Of a DNA stretch of 64,000 bases, positions 7,018 through 15,494 are shown piece by piece. Source of the DNA: Clostridia bacterium (lineage in GTDB: Bacteria > Bacillota > Clostridia > Oscillospirales > Acutalibacteraceae); NCBI GenBank assembly GCA_017550625.1, contig JAFZOL010000080.1:1-64000 (forward strand). Reading direction: 5' to 3'. A program made the translations under genes and the position numbers. Every line of letters starts with the position of its first letter. The first letter of the stretch is position 1. A model generated the notes under the pieces. It was not told the origin of the DNA. It did no database searches and was given only the letters and a program-made list of their open reading frames with translations.

Positions 7018-8064
7018 TTATCTCGCTCCCTTGTCGTAGGGGATGCCTTCCGCCTTCGGCGCGCGGCTCTTCTTGGACGTGAACGCGAGCACGATCAGAA
7101 CGGTGACAAAGGGGATCAGGTTGTAGAAATACATGTTCTTGAACACGGCGTTGTAGAAACCGCTGAACGCCTGACTGTTCTGAAGGATCTTCTGCATCCA
7201 CGAGGTGCTTTCGAGCGGTTCGATAAGGCTGCGTTCGTAAGTCACGGCGAGGCACTTGAGGAACCCGAACAGCAGCGAGCCGAGCGCGATGCCGAGCGGC
7301 TTCCAGTTGCCGAAGATCATGATCGCGAGGGCAAGGAAGCCCATGCCCGCCACGGTGCCTTCGGCGGTGCCGTTGGCAACGGTGGCGACGAAAGCGTAGC
7401 CGCCGAAGCCCGCGAGCGCGCCGGAGATCGTAACGCCAAGATAACGCATGCGCTGAACGTTGATGCCCACGCTCGCCGCCGCCTGCGGATGTTCGCCGCA
7501 GGAACGCAGACGAAGACCGGTTTTCGTTTTATAGATCCAGAAGGACAGAAGGACGAAAACGATGATCGCAATGAAAGTGGAGATATAGGTCTTGTCAAAC
7601 AGGATCTGCGCCGCGGGATTGATATCCTCGTTGAGGATCGCGTAGCCGAAGTCGGTCCTGCCGCCGTCCTGGTTGATCATGGTTTCCATCTCAAGCTTAT
7701 CCTTGTTGAAAAGGACCTTGGTGATGAACAGCGTGATGGCGGGCGCAAGCAGGTTCAGCGCGGTGCCGCCGATCGTTTGGTCCGCTTTCAGATTGATCGC
7801 GGAGAACGACAACAACAGCGAGAACAGCGCGCCCATCACGGCGGCGAGGGCAAGACAGATCAGGAACAGAAGCTGGTTGTGCGTAACGAAATAGGGATTG
7901 CTGCGCAGGAAGAACGCGGCCATTGCGCCGGCGAAAGCGCCGAAGATCATAATACCGTCAAGGGCGATGTTGATGATACCGCTGCGCTCTGAGAACATAC
8001 CGGCGAGAGCGACGATCAGAAGCGGAATGGCGAAGATCAACGTTTTTTGAAGCAGGAATACCAT
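7018..8064 (-). CDS. Nucleoside ABC transporter permease (NupQ-like)
   Basis: A 348-residue inner-membrane permease of the BPD_transp_2 family (branched-chain amino acid/ribose type), with about eight to ten transmembrane segments. It resembles the NupQ/NupC subunit of BMP-type nucleoside importers: early ERSGIINIALDGIMI and the cytoplasmic coupling loop GEHPQAAASVGINVQRMRYL, which contacts the ATPase. It starts one base into the end of the preceding permease gene (TAATG), so translation is coupled. With the two genes upstream and the lipoprotein it makes a complete importer for nucleosides, in agreement with the salvage enzymes on both sides. Confidence 0.9.
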   Translation of the reverse strand: MVFLLQKTLIFAIPLLIVALAGMFSERSGIINIALDGIMIFGAFAGAMAAFFLRSNPYFVTHNQLLFLICLALAAVMGALFSLLLSFSAINLKADQTIGGTALNLLAPAITLFITKVLFNKDKLEMETMINQDGGRTDFGYAILNEDINPAAQILFDKTYISTFIAIIVFVLLSFWIYKTKTGLRLRSCGEHPQAAASVGINVQRMRYLGVTISGALAGFGGYAFVATVANGTAEGTVAGMGFLALAIMIFGNWKPLGIALGSLLFGFLKCLAVTYERSLIEPLESTSWMQKILQNSQAFSGFYNAVFKNMYFYNLIPFVTVLIVLAFTSKKSRAPKAEGIPYDKGAR

Positions 8065-9443
8065 TACTCGTCACCCTCCTCTCTCTTTTCGGGATCAACT
8101 CCCGGCGCGGGCTCCTGAAGATCCTCAGGTTCGGGTTCCGGACTATCCTCCGGTTCGGGCTCGGGGAGATCTTCCTTTTCGGGATCCGGCAGGACCTCCG
8201 GTTCGGTCTCCGGTTCAACGGGCGTCGGCTTGAGCGCCGCGGCGGGCACCTGGCCGCTCAGAAGCGGCGAGGGCGCGGGCACGGCGTTCTTTTTCTTTCT
8301 GCCGAGGAAATCCTTGATGAGCTTTGAGAAGCCGGCGAAGTAAATGATCACGGCCACGATGAGCTGCGGCACGTATTCGTTGAAGCTCGTTTTGCCGTTG
8401 AGGTACGAGCCGCCGGTGTCGATATACCGCAGGAAGATCGCGCTGAACACGACGCCGATGGGGTTGTTGCTCGCGAGCAGCGCGGCGGGAATGCCGTTGA
8501 AACCGACGCTCGGGAGCTGCTGATAGGTGTTCCACTTGAAGTCCTGCTGGCCGTTCAGGCACCACAGAGCGGCGCCTGCGGCGGCAAGGCCGCCCGCGAT
8601 GGCCATCGAAAGGATGATGTTGCGTTTTTCGTTCATGCCGGCGTATTTCGACGCGTTGCGGTTATAGCCGCAGGCCTTGAGCTCATAGCCGAAGGTCGTT
8701 TTGTTCAGCATGATATAAAGCATGACGGCGATCAGGGTCACCAGGATGATGCTGACGTCGAGATACGAGCCGCCGAACAGCTTGTCGAGACCCATCGTCC
8801 ATGTGGAAACGCCGTTCGCGGACGTCTTTTTGATGAAGTTGGTTTTCGTTTCGGCAAAATTGACGAAATTCTGCTGGTTCGCGTAGAACACCCACGATAC
8901 GACGTTCGCGGCGATCCAGTTTGTCAGGATACACACGATGACCTCGTTGACGTTGAATTTTGCTTTGAAAAAGCCCGGGATCGCGCCCCACAGAACGCCG
9001 AGCACCGTGCCGGTGAGGAACGCGAGCGTCCAGATGAGCCAGCTCGGCATCGACCCCTGCGGGATGCTCAGCGAGACCACGAGGCTGCCCATGGCGCCCA
9101 TCAGATACTGGCCGGGCGCGCCGATGTTGAACAGGCCCGTCTTGAACGCGAGGGCGATGGCAAGACCCGTCATGATGAGCGGGGTCGCCGTGAACAGCAT
9201 GTTGCCGCAGGAGAACAGGATATCCTTCGGGTTGCCCGCGGCGATGGGGCCGCTGAGCACGATGAAGATACCAGAGAACGCCTCGCCGACGGAAATGTCG
9301 TCGGAAAAGATCGCCATGAACAGCAGCACGAGGAAGCCGACGAGCAGACCGCCGAGAATGCAGATCAGCGACGCGACGACCGACTGCACGGCCGGTTTCT
9401 GGAAGAATGATTTGTCATTCGATTTCACAGTTGTAGTTTTCAT
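8064..9443 (-). CDS. Nucleoside ABC transporter permease (NupP-like) with acidic Pro-Glu tail
   Basis: A 459-residue permease, about 90 residues longer than usual for NupP/NupB subunits. Residues ~1-385 form the membrane domain, with FKTGLFNIGAPGQYLMG and the coupling loop ACGYNRNASKYAGMN typical of the family. Residues ~400-459 are a low-complexity acidic tail built from repeats of PEPEPED-like units, ending DPEKREEGDE. The tail is predicted to be cytoplasmic and disordered; its role is unknown. It pairs with the permease at 7018-8064 to form the channel. It lies 15 bases after the ATPase gene. Confidence 0.9.
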   Translation of the reverse strand: MKTTTVKSNDKSFFQKPAVQSVVASLICILGGLLVGFLVLLFMAIFSDDISVGEAFSGIFIVLSGPIAAGNPKDILFSCGNMLFTATPLIMTGLAIALAFKTGLFNIGAPGQYLMGAMGSLVVSLSIPQGSMPSWLIWTLAFLTGTVLGVLWGAIPGFFKAKFNVNEVIVCILTNWIAANVVSWVFYANQQNFVNFAETKTNFIKKTSANGVSTWTMGLDKLFGGSYLDVSIILVTLIAVMLYIMLNKTTFGYELKACGYNRNASKYAGMNEKRNIILSMAIAGGLAAAGAALWCLNGQQDFKWNTYQQLPSVGFNGIPAALLASNNPIGVVFSAIFLRYIDTGGSYLNGKTSFNEYVPQLIVAVIIYFAGFSKLIKDFLGRKKKNAVPAPSPLLSGQVPAAALKPTPVEPETEPEVLPDPEKEDLPEPEPEDSPEPEPEDLQEPAPGVDPEKREEGDE

Positions 9444-9458
9444 GATGGTCCGCCTCTC

Positions 9459-11039
9459 TTATTCCTGGAGGTTCTGCCGTTTGGCGCCTGCCATGTAAAG
9501 ACCGAGTTCTTCAACGGTCGTGGTCTTCGGGTCGAATTCGCCAACGATCTCGCCCTCGTACATCACGAGGATGCGGTCGGACAGGTTCATGACCTCGTCG
9601 AGCTCGAGCGAGATGAGCAGCACGGCGCTGCCGGCGTCGCGCGTGGCGACGATCTGCTCGTGGATGAACTCGATGGCGCCGACGTCAAGGCCACGGGTCG
9701 GCTGCACGGCGACGAGGAGCTTGTGCTCGCGGTCAAGCTCTCTGGCAATGATCGCCTTCTGCTGGTTGCCGCCGGACATGCTTCTCGCGAGCGTCACGGC
9801 ACCCTGGCCGGAGCGCACGTCGAACTTTTCGATCAGATAGTCGGCGTATTCGCGGACCTTATCGAAGCGTATAAAGCCCGCCGACTGAAATTCCTTCTCG
9901 AAATAGCGCTGAAGAACGATGTTTTCCTGCAGCGAATAGTCGAGCACGAGGCCGTGTTTGTGGCGGTCCTCCGGGATGTGGCTCATGCCGTGCGTGTTTT
10001 TGTAACGGATGGATTTCTTCGTGACGTCTTCGCCGCACAGGAAGATCTTTGAGCCGGGCTCGGCTTTTTCAAGGCCCGTCAGCGCGGAAACGAATTCGCT
10101 CTGGCCGTTGCCGTCGATGCCGGCGATGCACACGATCTCACCGGCGCGCACCTTCAGCGAAACGTCGTTGACGGCGTTCTTTTTGTGCAGGCGGCTCTTG
10201 ACGGAGAGATGCTCGATCTCAAGGATCGTTTCGCCGGGCTTTGCGTCGTCCTTATCGGCTACGAATTTCACGTTTCTGCCGACCATCATGCTCGACAGGT
10301 CTTCTTTCGTCACGTCGGCGACGTTCACCGTGCCCACGTATTTGCCCTTGCGCAAAACCGTGCAGCGATCGGCCACTTCCATGATCTCGTTGAGTTTATG
10401 TGAAATAAAGAGGATCGACTTCCCTTCCGCGGCAAGCCCCCTCATAATATGCATAAGTTCGGTGATCTCCTGAGGCGTAAGGACGGCGGTAGGCTCGTCA
10501 AAGATCAGGATCTCGTTTTCGCGGTAAAGCATTTTTAAGATCTCGGTACGCTGCTGCATGCCGACGGTGATGTCTTCCACCAGCGCGTCCGGATCGACGT
10601 TCAGGCCGTAGGTTTCGGAAAGCTGAAGCACCTTTGCCTTCGCCTCTTTCTTGCGAAGAAAGCCGAGCGTGTTCGGCTCGATGCCCAGAATGATGTTGTC
10701 GAGAACGGAGAAAACGTCAACGAGCTTGAAATGCTGATGCACCATACCGATGCCGAGCGCGTTCGCGTCGTTCGGGTTGTTGATCGTAACTTTTTCGCCG
10801 TTTTTGTAGATCTCGCCCTCTTCGGGCTGATACAGACCGAACAAAACGGACATCAGCGTAGATTTTCCGGCGCCGTTCTCACCGAGAAGCGCATGAATCT
10901 CTCCGCGTTTCAGCTGCAGGGTGATATCGTCGTTCGCGATGATCCCCGGAAAGCGCTTCGTGATGTGCCGCATTTCGATCACGTAGGGTTCTTCACCGGC
11001 GCCCGGTGCGTTGACCGGGACATTTACTTCATTATTCAT
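9459..11039 (-). CDS. Nucleoside ABC transporter ATPase (NupO-like, two ABC domains)
   Basis: A 526-residue protein with two fused ATP-binding cassettes, as in NupO and the ribose ATPase RbsA. The first domain has Walker A GENGAGKST (~54-62), the Q-loop region MVHQHFKL, and Walker B LIFDEPTAVLTP. The second has a degenerate Walker A (GIDGNGQSE), the signature MSGGNQQK and VQPTRGLDVG. It energises import of nucleosides through the two permeases encoded directly downstream. The gene is separated from the binding-protein gene by a stable hairpin (11083-11108), which would favour more lipoprotein than ATPase. Confidence 0.93.
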   Translation of the reverse strand: MNNEVNVPVNAPGAGEEPYVIEMRHITKRFPGIIANDDITLQLKRGEIHALLGENGAGKSTLMSVLFGLYQPEEGEIYKNGEKVTINNPNDANALGIGMVHQHFKLVDVFSVLDNIILGIEPNTLGFLRKKEAKAKVLQLSETYGLNVDPDALVEDITVGMQQRTEILKMLYRENEILIFDEPTAVLTPQEITELMHIMRGLAAEGKSILFISHKLNEIMEVADRCTVLRKGKYVGTVNVADVTKEDLSSMMVGRNVKFVADKDDAKPGETILEIEHLSVKSRLHKKNAVNDVSLKVRAGEIVCIAGIDGNGQSEFVSALTGLEKAEPGSKIFLCGEDVTKKSIRYKNTHGMSHIPEDRHKHGLVLDYSLQENIVLQRYFEKEFQSAGFIRFDKVREYADYLIEKFDVRSGQGAVTLARSMSGGNQQKAIIARELDREHKLLVAVQPTRGLDVGAIEFIHEQIVATRDAGSAVLLISLELDEVMNLSDRILVMYEGEIVGEFDPKTTTVEELGLYMAGAKRQNLQE

Positions 11040-11082
11040 AGCGCTCCTCTAAATTCATTCAGAATAGTCTTGCTTTGAAAAA

Positions 11083-11108
11083 CGGGGATGGCAAGAAAGC
11101 CATCCCCG
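11083..11108 (-). terminator. Partial terminator between binding-protein and ATPase genes
   Basis: A perfect 10-bp stem (11083-11092 with 11099-11108) around AAGAAA, followed on the minus strand by GTTTTTC. Intercistronic placement after the solute-binding protein gene is common in ABC operons and lets the binding protein be made in excess. Confidence 0.8.
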
Positions 11109-11123
11109 CGACATACGCTTGGA

Positions 11124-12212
11124 TTATTTCTCCAGGCTGACGGTGACGTTGGTCCAACCGGCGGTCACGTCGGCGGGCACTTCGTCCTTCGGGACGACGG
11201 TACCGTCTTTGATCTTCGCGAACAGCTCGTTATACTGCTCGACGGTGAAGGTGGTCAGTCTCCAGGACTCAGCGGCGGTGGGCAGGCCGGTCGCGTCGTC
11301 GGCAGCACCGAGGTTCTGCGCAACGTTCTTGAGCTCAGCATCCCATTTGCCATCGAAGAACTGGCCGAGGACCTTCTCAACGGAAGCGGAAAGGCCCTTG
11401 ACAGCGGAGGTGATAACCTTTTCGGATTCACCGGACTGGTCGACGTCGACGCCGATGATCTTGGCATCCGGATATTCACCGGCCGCGGACTTGACGGACT
11501 GGAACATGGAACCGCCGCAAGCGAACACGACCTCGGTGCCGTCGGCATACCAGCCGGCGATCTGGGTCTGCAGCTCGGTAGAGGCGGAGAAGGTCTCGCC
11601 GTACTTGAAGCTGTACTTCATTTCGACTTGAACGCCCTTTTCAGCGGCAGCAGCCTCTGCGCCCTGAATGAAGCCGTAGCCGAAGCGGTTGACAGCGGGG
11701 TTCTCGCCGCCGCCGCCGCCCGTGAAGCCGAGCTTGGTGTAGCCGTCCATAACAGCGGCGTAACCGGCAAGATAACCGGACTCCTGCTCTTTATAGACGA
11801 TAGCGGTCACGTTGTCGAGACCGAGAGCCCAACCGTCAACGAACACGAACTTGACTTCGGGATTCTCCTTCGCCACGGTCTCCATGGCAGTCGCCTGCAG
11901 GAAGCCGGGAGCGACGATGATCTCAGCGCCGTTGTTGATGGCCTGCTTCATAGCGTCGATACGGTCGTTGTCGGAAGCGTCAGCGCCGTTGGCGGGCTGA
12001 TAATACTTAACGCCGATGTTGTGCGCTTCACCATAAGCGACAGCACCTTCATAAGTACCCTGGTTAAAGCCCTTGTCCATCAGCTGACCGACGTCGGTCA
12101 CGACGGCGATCTTGGCAACAGCTTCTTCCTCGTTACCGCCGCAGGCCGCAAGGACCGCGATGGTGCCGACAAGCAGAGCCACGCAAAGAAGAACACTTAA
12201 AACTTTTTTCAC
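11124..12212 (-). CDS. BMP-family nucleoside-binding lipoprotein (NupN/BmpA-like)
   Basis: A 362-residue solute-binding lipoprotein of the BMP/Med/PnrA family, which binds purine and pyrimidine nucleosides outside the membrane. The lipobox LAAC puts the lipidated cysteine at residue 24; the start of the mature domain (KIAVVTDVGQLMDKGFNQ) and the AGYAAVM and FVDGWAL segments are characteristic. GTG 12212 is preferred to the in-frame ATG at 12221 because GGAGG directly abuts that ATG and is nine bases from the GTG. It is the first gene after its own promoter (12271-12299) and heads the transporter part of the nucleoside locus. Confidence 0.9.
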   Translation of the reverse strand: MKKVLSVLLCVALLVGTIAVLAACGGNEEEAVAKIAVVTDVGQLMDKGFNQGTYEGAVAYGEAHNIGVKYYQPANGADASDNDRIDAMKQAINNGAEIIVAPGFLQATAMETVAKENPEVKFVFVDGWALGLDNVTAIVYKEQESGYLAGYAAVMDGYTKLGFTGGGGGENPAVNRFGYGFIQGAEAAAAEKGVQVEMKYSFKYGETFSASTELQTQIAGWYADGTEVVFACGGSMFQSVKSAAGEYPDAKIIGVDVDQSGESEKVITSAVKGLSASVEKVLGQFFDGKWDAELKNVAQNLGAADDATGLPTAAESWRLTTFTVEQYNELFAKIKDGTVVPKDEVPADVTAGWTNVTVSLEK

Positions 12213-12270
12213 CTTGTTCATCCTCCATAGAATAGATTGTTACGATCTGTTTTTGAAATCGTACAGGAAA

Positions 12271-12299
12271 ATAATAACATATCGAAACACAGAAATCAA
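12271..12299 (-). promoter_or_regulatory. SigA-type promoter of the nucleoside transporter genes
   Basis: Minus-strand TTGATT (12299-12294), 17-base spacer, TATTAT (12276-12271), in an AT-rich gap. The ~50-base leader holds the sequence CGATTTC..AACAGATCG, a weak inverted repeat. It lies downstream of the terminator after deoB-cdd, so the transporter can be expressed separately from the deo genes. Confidence 0.65.
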
Positions 12300-12411
12300 C
12301 ACATATTTTTAAAATAGCATTTTTTCTGCGCAAAAACCCGGATTCATTTTTTTTATGATTCTTATTCCTTCTATTTTTCATTTTTATAAAACCGATCGAA
12401 AAAAAGACCGA

Positions 12412-12431
12412 GCCGCCGCTCAAAGGCGGCG
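12412..12431 (-). terminator. Terminator after deoB-cdd
   Basis: GCCGCC...GGCGGC hairpin just after the stop at 12449, followed on the minus strand by CGGTCTTTTTTTCG. It separates the deo enzyme genes from the transporter promoter. Confidence 0.8.
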
Positions 12432-12448
12432 ACCCGGAATCACGTCGG

Positions 12449-14023
12449 TCAGATATCCATATAAGCGGGCGAAAAGCCGTTCGGCAGAAGCTCAGAGAAC
12501 CGGAACTTTTTATAGCCGCCCATGCCCGTCGCCACGAGCACCGGGAAGTCGGGTCCGCAGAATTCGGCGATCACCTGCCGGCATACGCCGCACGGCGGGA
12601 AGAGGCCCTCTACCCTGCCGTCCTTACCGCCGGCAACGGCGAGCATCTTGAAATCGCGGCGGCCTTCGCTCACCGCCTTGAAGATCGCGGTGCGTTCGGC
12701 GCAGACCGTTGGCGTATAGGATGCGTTCTCGATGTTGCACCCGGTGAAGACCGTGCCGTCGGCACACAGAAGCGCGGCTCCGACTTTATAGCCGGAATAC
12801 GGAACGTAGGCGTTTTTCATCGCGCCAATCGCAAGCTGCGTCAGGATCGTCTCCGTGCGCACGGTGCCGCCGATGAGCGACTCGCCAGGGCATTCGAACG
12901 GCACGCCGAGCCAGTCGGCGACGGTCGCCGCGATATCGGCGAAGGTGGGGCGCGTGCCGAAGCAATAGGGCTCAACGCCCTTGCCGTAGACGATCAGCGG
13001 CGTATATTCGCGCGTGTGGTCGGTCGTCTCAAGATACCCCGGGTCGCAGCCGTGGTCGGCGGTGATCATCAGGATATCGCCGTCGCGCATCTTCTCCATG
13101 AAACCGGGCAGCCAGCGGTCGAACACCGCGTACGCCTCGGCGTAGCCCGGGATATCGCGGCGGTGGCCGTATTTCATGTCAAAGTCGACAAGGTTCGTGA
13201 AGCACAGGCCCTCGAAGTCCTTATCGAGCGCCTCGAGCGTGAGCGCCATGCCCTCTTCGTTCGACTGTGTGTAGACCTTCTCGGTCACACCCTGCCCGGC
13301 GAAGATATCGCTGATCTTGCCGATGGCGTAAACGGTCTTGCCCGCGTTTTTCACGGCGTCAAGCACGGTCTCCTTCGGCGGCAGAAGCGAAAAGTCGTGG
13401 CGTCTCGGCGTGCGGTAGAAGTTGTCGGCGTTTTCGCCGAGGAAGGGCCGCGCGATCACGCGCCCCACGCCGTGCTCGCCCTGCAGGATCTCACGCGCCA
13501 TACGGCAATACTCGTAAAGCAGCTCCGGCGGTACGAGCTCTTCGTGCGCGGCGATCTGGAACACAGAGTCGGCGGAGGTATAGACGATCAGGTCGCCGGT
13601 CTTCAGGTGTTCTTCGCCGTAGTCCTTGAGCACCTGTGTGCCGGAATAGGGCTTGTTGCAGAGCACGCCCCGCCCGGTCGCCTTGCGGAAAGCCTCGAGC
13701 ACCTCTTCCGGGAAGCCGTCGGGATAGGTCGGCAGGGGGCGCGGCGAAACGACGCCGGCGATCTCCCAGTGCCCGATCGTGGTATCCTTACCCATCGAAG
13801 CCTCGGTCATTCTGCCGACAGCCGCCGTGGGGGCCGCGTCGCTTCCGATGAACTCAAGCCCGGGGATCAGGCCAAGCCCCATCTTCTTCGTCGTTTCCGC
13901 GTAAAAACGCGGGTCCGCGCTGATCCGTTTGAGCGTGTTGACGCCGTGGTCGCCGAACTTCGGCGCGTCGGGCATTTCGCCGCAGCCGCAGGAATCGAGC
14001 ACGATCAGAAATACTCTTTTCAT
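12449..14023 (-). CDS. Phosphopentomutase-cytidine deaminase fusion (DeoB-Cdd)
   Basis: One uninterrupted 524-codon frame encodes two enzymes. Residues 1-~390 are phosphopentomutase, which interconverts (deoxy)ribose-1- and -5-phosphate: metal ligands at IVLDSCGCGE, the catalytic Thr in GKDTTIGHWE, and ITADHGCDP. Residues ~391-524 are a complete tetrameric-type cytidine deaminase: AYVPYSGYKVGAAL, GCNIENAS, the CAE motif in CAERTAIF, and PPCGVC, giving three zinc cysteines and the catalytic Glu. There is no stop or clear internal ribosome binding site near the junction (~12853). The start at 14023 has AAAGGAG ten bases upstream. DeoB alone is usually about 390 residues, so neither domain is truncated. 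Confidence 0.93.
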   Translation of the reverse strand: MKRVFLIVLDSCGCGEMPDAPKFGDHGVNTLKRISADPRFYAETTKKMGLGLIPGLEFIGSDAAPTAAVGRMTEASMGKDTTIGHWEIAGVVSPRPLPTYPDGFPEEVLEAFRKATGRGVLCNKPYSGTQVLKDYGEEHLKTGDLIVYTSADSVFQIAAHEELVPPELLYEYCRMAREILQGEHGVGRVIARPFLGENADNFYRTPRRHDFSLLPPKETVLDAVKNAGKTVYAIGKISDIFAGQGVTEKVYTQSNEEGMALTLEALDKDFEGLCFTNLVDFDMKYGHRRDIPGYAEAYAVFDRWLPGFMEKMRDGDILMITADHGCDPGYLETTDHTREYTPLIVYGKGVEPYCFGTRPTFADIAATVADWLGVPFECPGESLIGGTVRTETILTQLAIGAMKNAYVPYSGYKVGAALLCADGTVFTGCNIENASYTPTVCAERTAIFKAVSEGRRDFKMLAVAGGKDGRVEGLFPPCGVCRQVIAEFCGPDFPVLVATGMGGYKKFRFSELLPNGFSPAYMDI

Positions 14024-14036
14024 CCGGAACGCTCCT

Positions 14037-14774
14037 TTACAGACGGATCGCGGTTTCAAGCGCAAGGGTCATCATATCGGTGAAGCTGGTCTGCCGCTCT
14101 TCGGCGGTGGTCACTTCGTGCGTGATCAGGTGGTCGGACACGGTGCAGATCGCGAGGGCGTTCCTGCCGGATCTCGCGGCGTTCATATACAGAGCCGCCG
14201 CCTCCATCTCGACCGCCGTCACGCCCATCTTCTGCCAGGCGTTGAGCGCGCGCAGACCGTCGGGCACGTCGGCTTCGTCCTTATAGAACACGTCGGACGA
14301 GAGCAGATTACCCACGTGGTATCGGTAGCCGAACTGTTCGGCGAGATCCGCAGCCGTTTTCAGGATGCGGTAGCTCGCCACGGGCGCGAAGGTACCGGGC
14401 AGATGGAAATTGCCGGCGTAGTTTGAATCCGTGCAGGCGCCGATGCCGAGGATCACGTCGCGCACCTTGATGTGCGGGGAAATGGCGCCGGCGGAGCCGA
14501 TGCGCAGGATGTTTTCGACGTTGAAGAAGTTGAAGAGCTCGTAAGAATAGATGCCGATCGAGGGCATGCCCATGCCGCTCGCCATCACGCTGACTCGCTC
14601 GCCCTTGTAGGTGCCGGTATAGCCCTGGATGCCGCGCACGTTGTTCACGAGCTTCGCGTCCGTCAAAAAGGTCTCGGCGATGAATTTCGCGCGCAGCGGG
14701 TCGCCGGGCATCAGCACGGTTTTCGCGAAATCGTCGGGTGTGGCGTTGATGTGGGGAGTGGGATAGTTCGCCAT
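14037..14774 (-). CDS. deoD: Purine-nucleoside phosphorylase, DeoD type
   Basis: A 245-residue hexameric-type purine-nucleoside phosphorylase that splits inosine, guanosine or adenosine and their deoxy forms to base and (deoxy)ribose-1-phosphate. Visible: PTPHINA at the N-terminus, MPGDPLRAKFIAE, the phosphate-binding GIQGYTGTYKG and MGMPSIGIYSYELF, RIGSAGAI, and the substrate-binding VEMEAAALY. It lies between deoC and deoB-cdd with gaps of only 13-20 bases, in the order expected for a deo operon where its product is passed to DeoB. Confidence 0.95.
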   Translation of the reverse strand: MANYPTPHINATPDDFAKTVLMPGDPLRAKFIAETFLTDAKLVNNVRGIQGYTGTYKGERVSVMASGMGMPSIGIYSYELFNFFNVENILRIGSAGAISPHIKVRDVILGIGACTDSNYAGNFHLPGTFAPVASYRILKTAADLAEQFGYRYHVGNLLSSDVFYKDEADVPDGLRALNAWQKMGVTAVEMEAAALYMNAARSGRNALAICTVSDHLITHEVTTAEERQTSFTDMMTLALETAIRL

Positions 14775-14794
14775 ATGTTTCTTCCTTTCCGCAA

Positions 14795-15448
14795 TCAGTT
14801 GCTTTCTTTCACGATCTTCACGATCCGGCTGGTGCCGAGCCGCGACGCGCCGAGCTTTATGAAATCCTCGGCGTCCTCCACAGACGAGATGCCGCCCGCG
14901 GCTTTGATGAGCTTGCCGTTTTTCATATGCGCGGCAAAGAGCTCGATATCGTGTTTCGTGGCGCCGCCCTTCGAGAAGCCGGTGGAGGTCTTGATATAAT
15001 CCGCGTTGCTTTCATTAACGATCTCGCACATCTTGATCTTTTCGTCGTCGGTCAGAAGGCATGTCTCGATGATGACCTTCAAAAGCTTGCCGGCGCACGC
15101 GACCTTGATCGCGTTGATCTCGCGCAGGATATCGTCGTATCTGCGGTCCTTGAGCCAGCCGATGTTGATCACCATGTCGATCTCGTCGGCACCGTTGGCC
15201 ACAGCGTCGGCCGTTTCAAAGCATTTGACGGGCGTGGTGGAATAGCCGTTCGGGAAGCCGATCACCGTGCACACGGTCAGCTTGTCGCCGAACGTCTCCT
15301 TCGCCTGTCTGACGAACGATGCCGGGATGCAAACGGACGCTGTGCCGAAGCGCACGCCGTCCTCACAGATCGCGCGGATCTCGTCCCACGTGGCGGCGGG
15401 CGCGAGCAGCGTGTGGTCCACCTTCGAGAGGATCTCCTGAATGTCCAT
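14795..15448 (-). CDS. deoC: Deoxyribose-phosphate aldolase
   Basis: A 217-residue class I aldolase cleaving 2-deoxyribose-5-phosphate to acetaldehyde and glyceraldehyde-3-phosphate. Residues typical of DeoC are visible: VDHTLLAP near the start, VCTVIGFPNG, the KVIIETCLL strand with the proton-relay Lys, and the Schiff-base Lys in YIKTSTGFSKGGA. The start is ATG 15448, eight bases after GAAAGG; an in-frame ATG nine bases earlier sits on the ribosome binding site. First gene of the deo run; 46 bases separate it from the GDPD gene on the same strand, and I could not assign a clear promoter there. Confidence 0.95.
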   Translation of the reverse strand: MDIQEILSKVDHTLLAPAATWDEIRAICEDGVRFGTASVCIPASFVRQAKETFGDKLTVCTVIGFPNGYSTTPVKCFETADAVANGADEIDMVINIGWLKDRRYDDILREINAIKVACAGKLLKVIIETCLLTDDEKIKMCEIVNESNADYIKTSTGFSKGGATKHDIELFAAHMKNGKLIKAAGGISSVEDAEDFIKLGASRLGTSRIVKIVKESN

Positions 15449-15494
15449 ATTGATCATCCTTTCTATGATTTTACATATTAATATATCGCGCGGC

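Noticed and set aside
12300-12400. The T- and A-rich sequence between the deo and nup genes as an insertion remnant
   Set aside because: It has no inverted repeat or frame; it is explained by the terminator tail and the AT-rich upstream part of the nup promoter.
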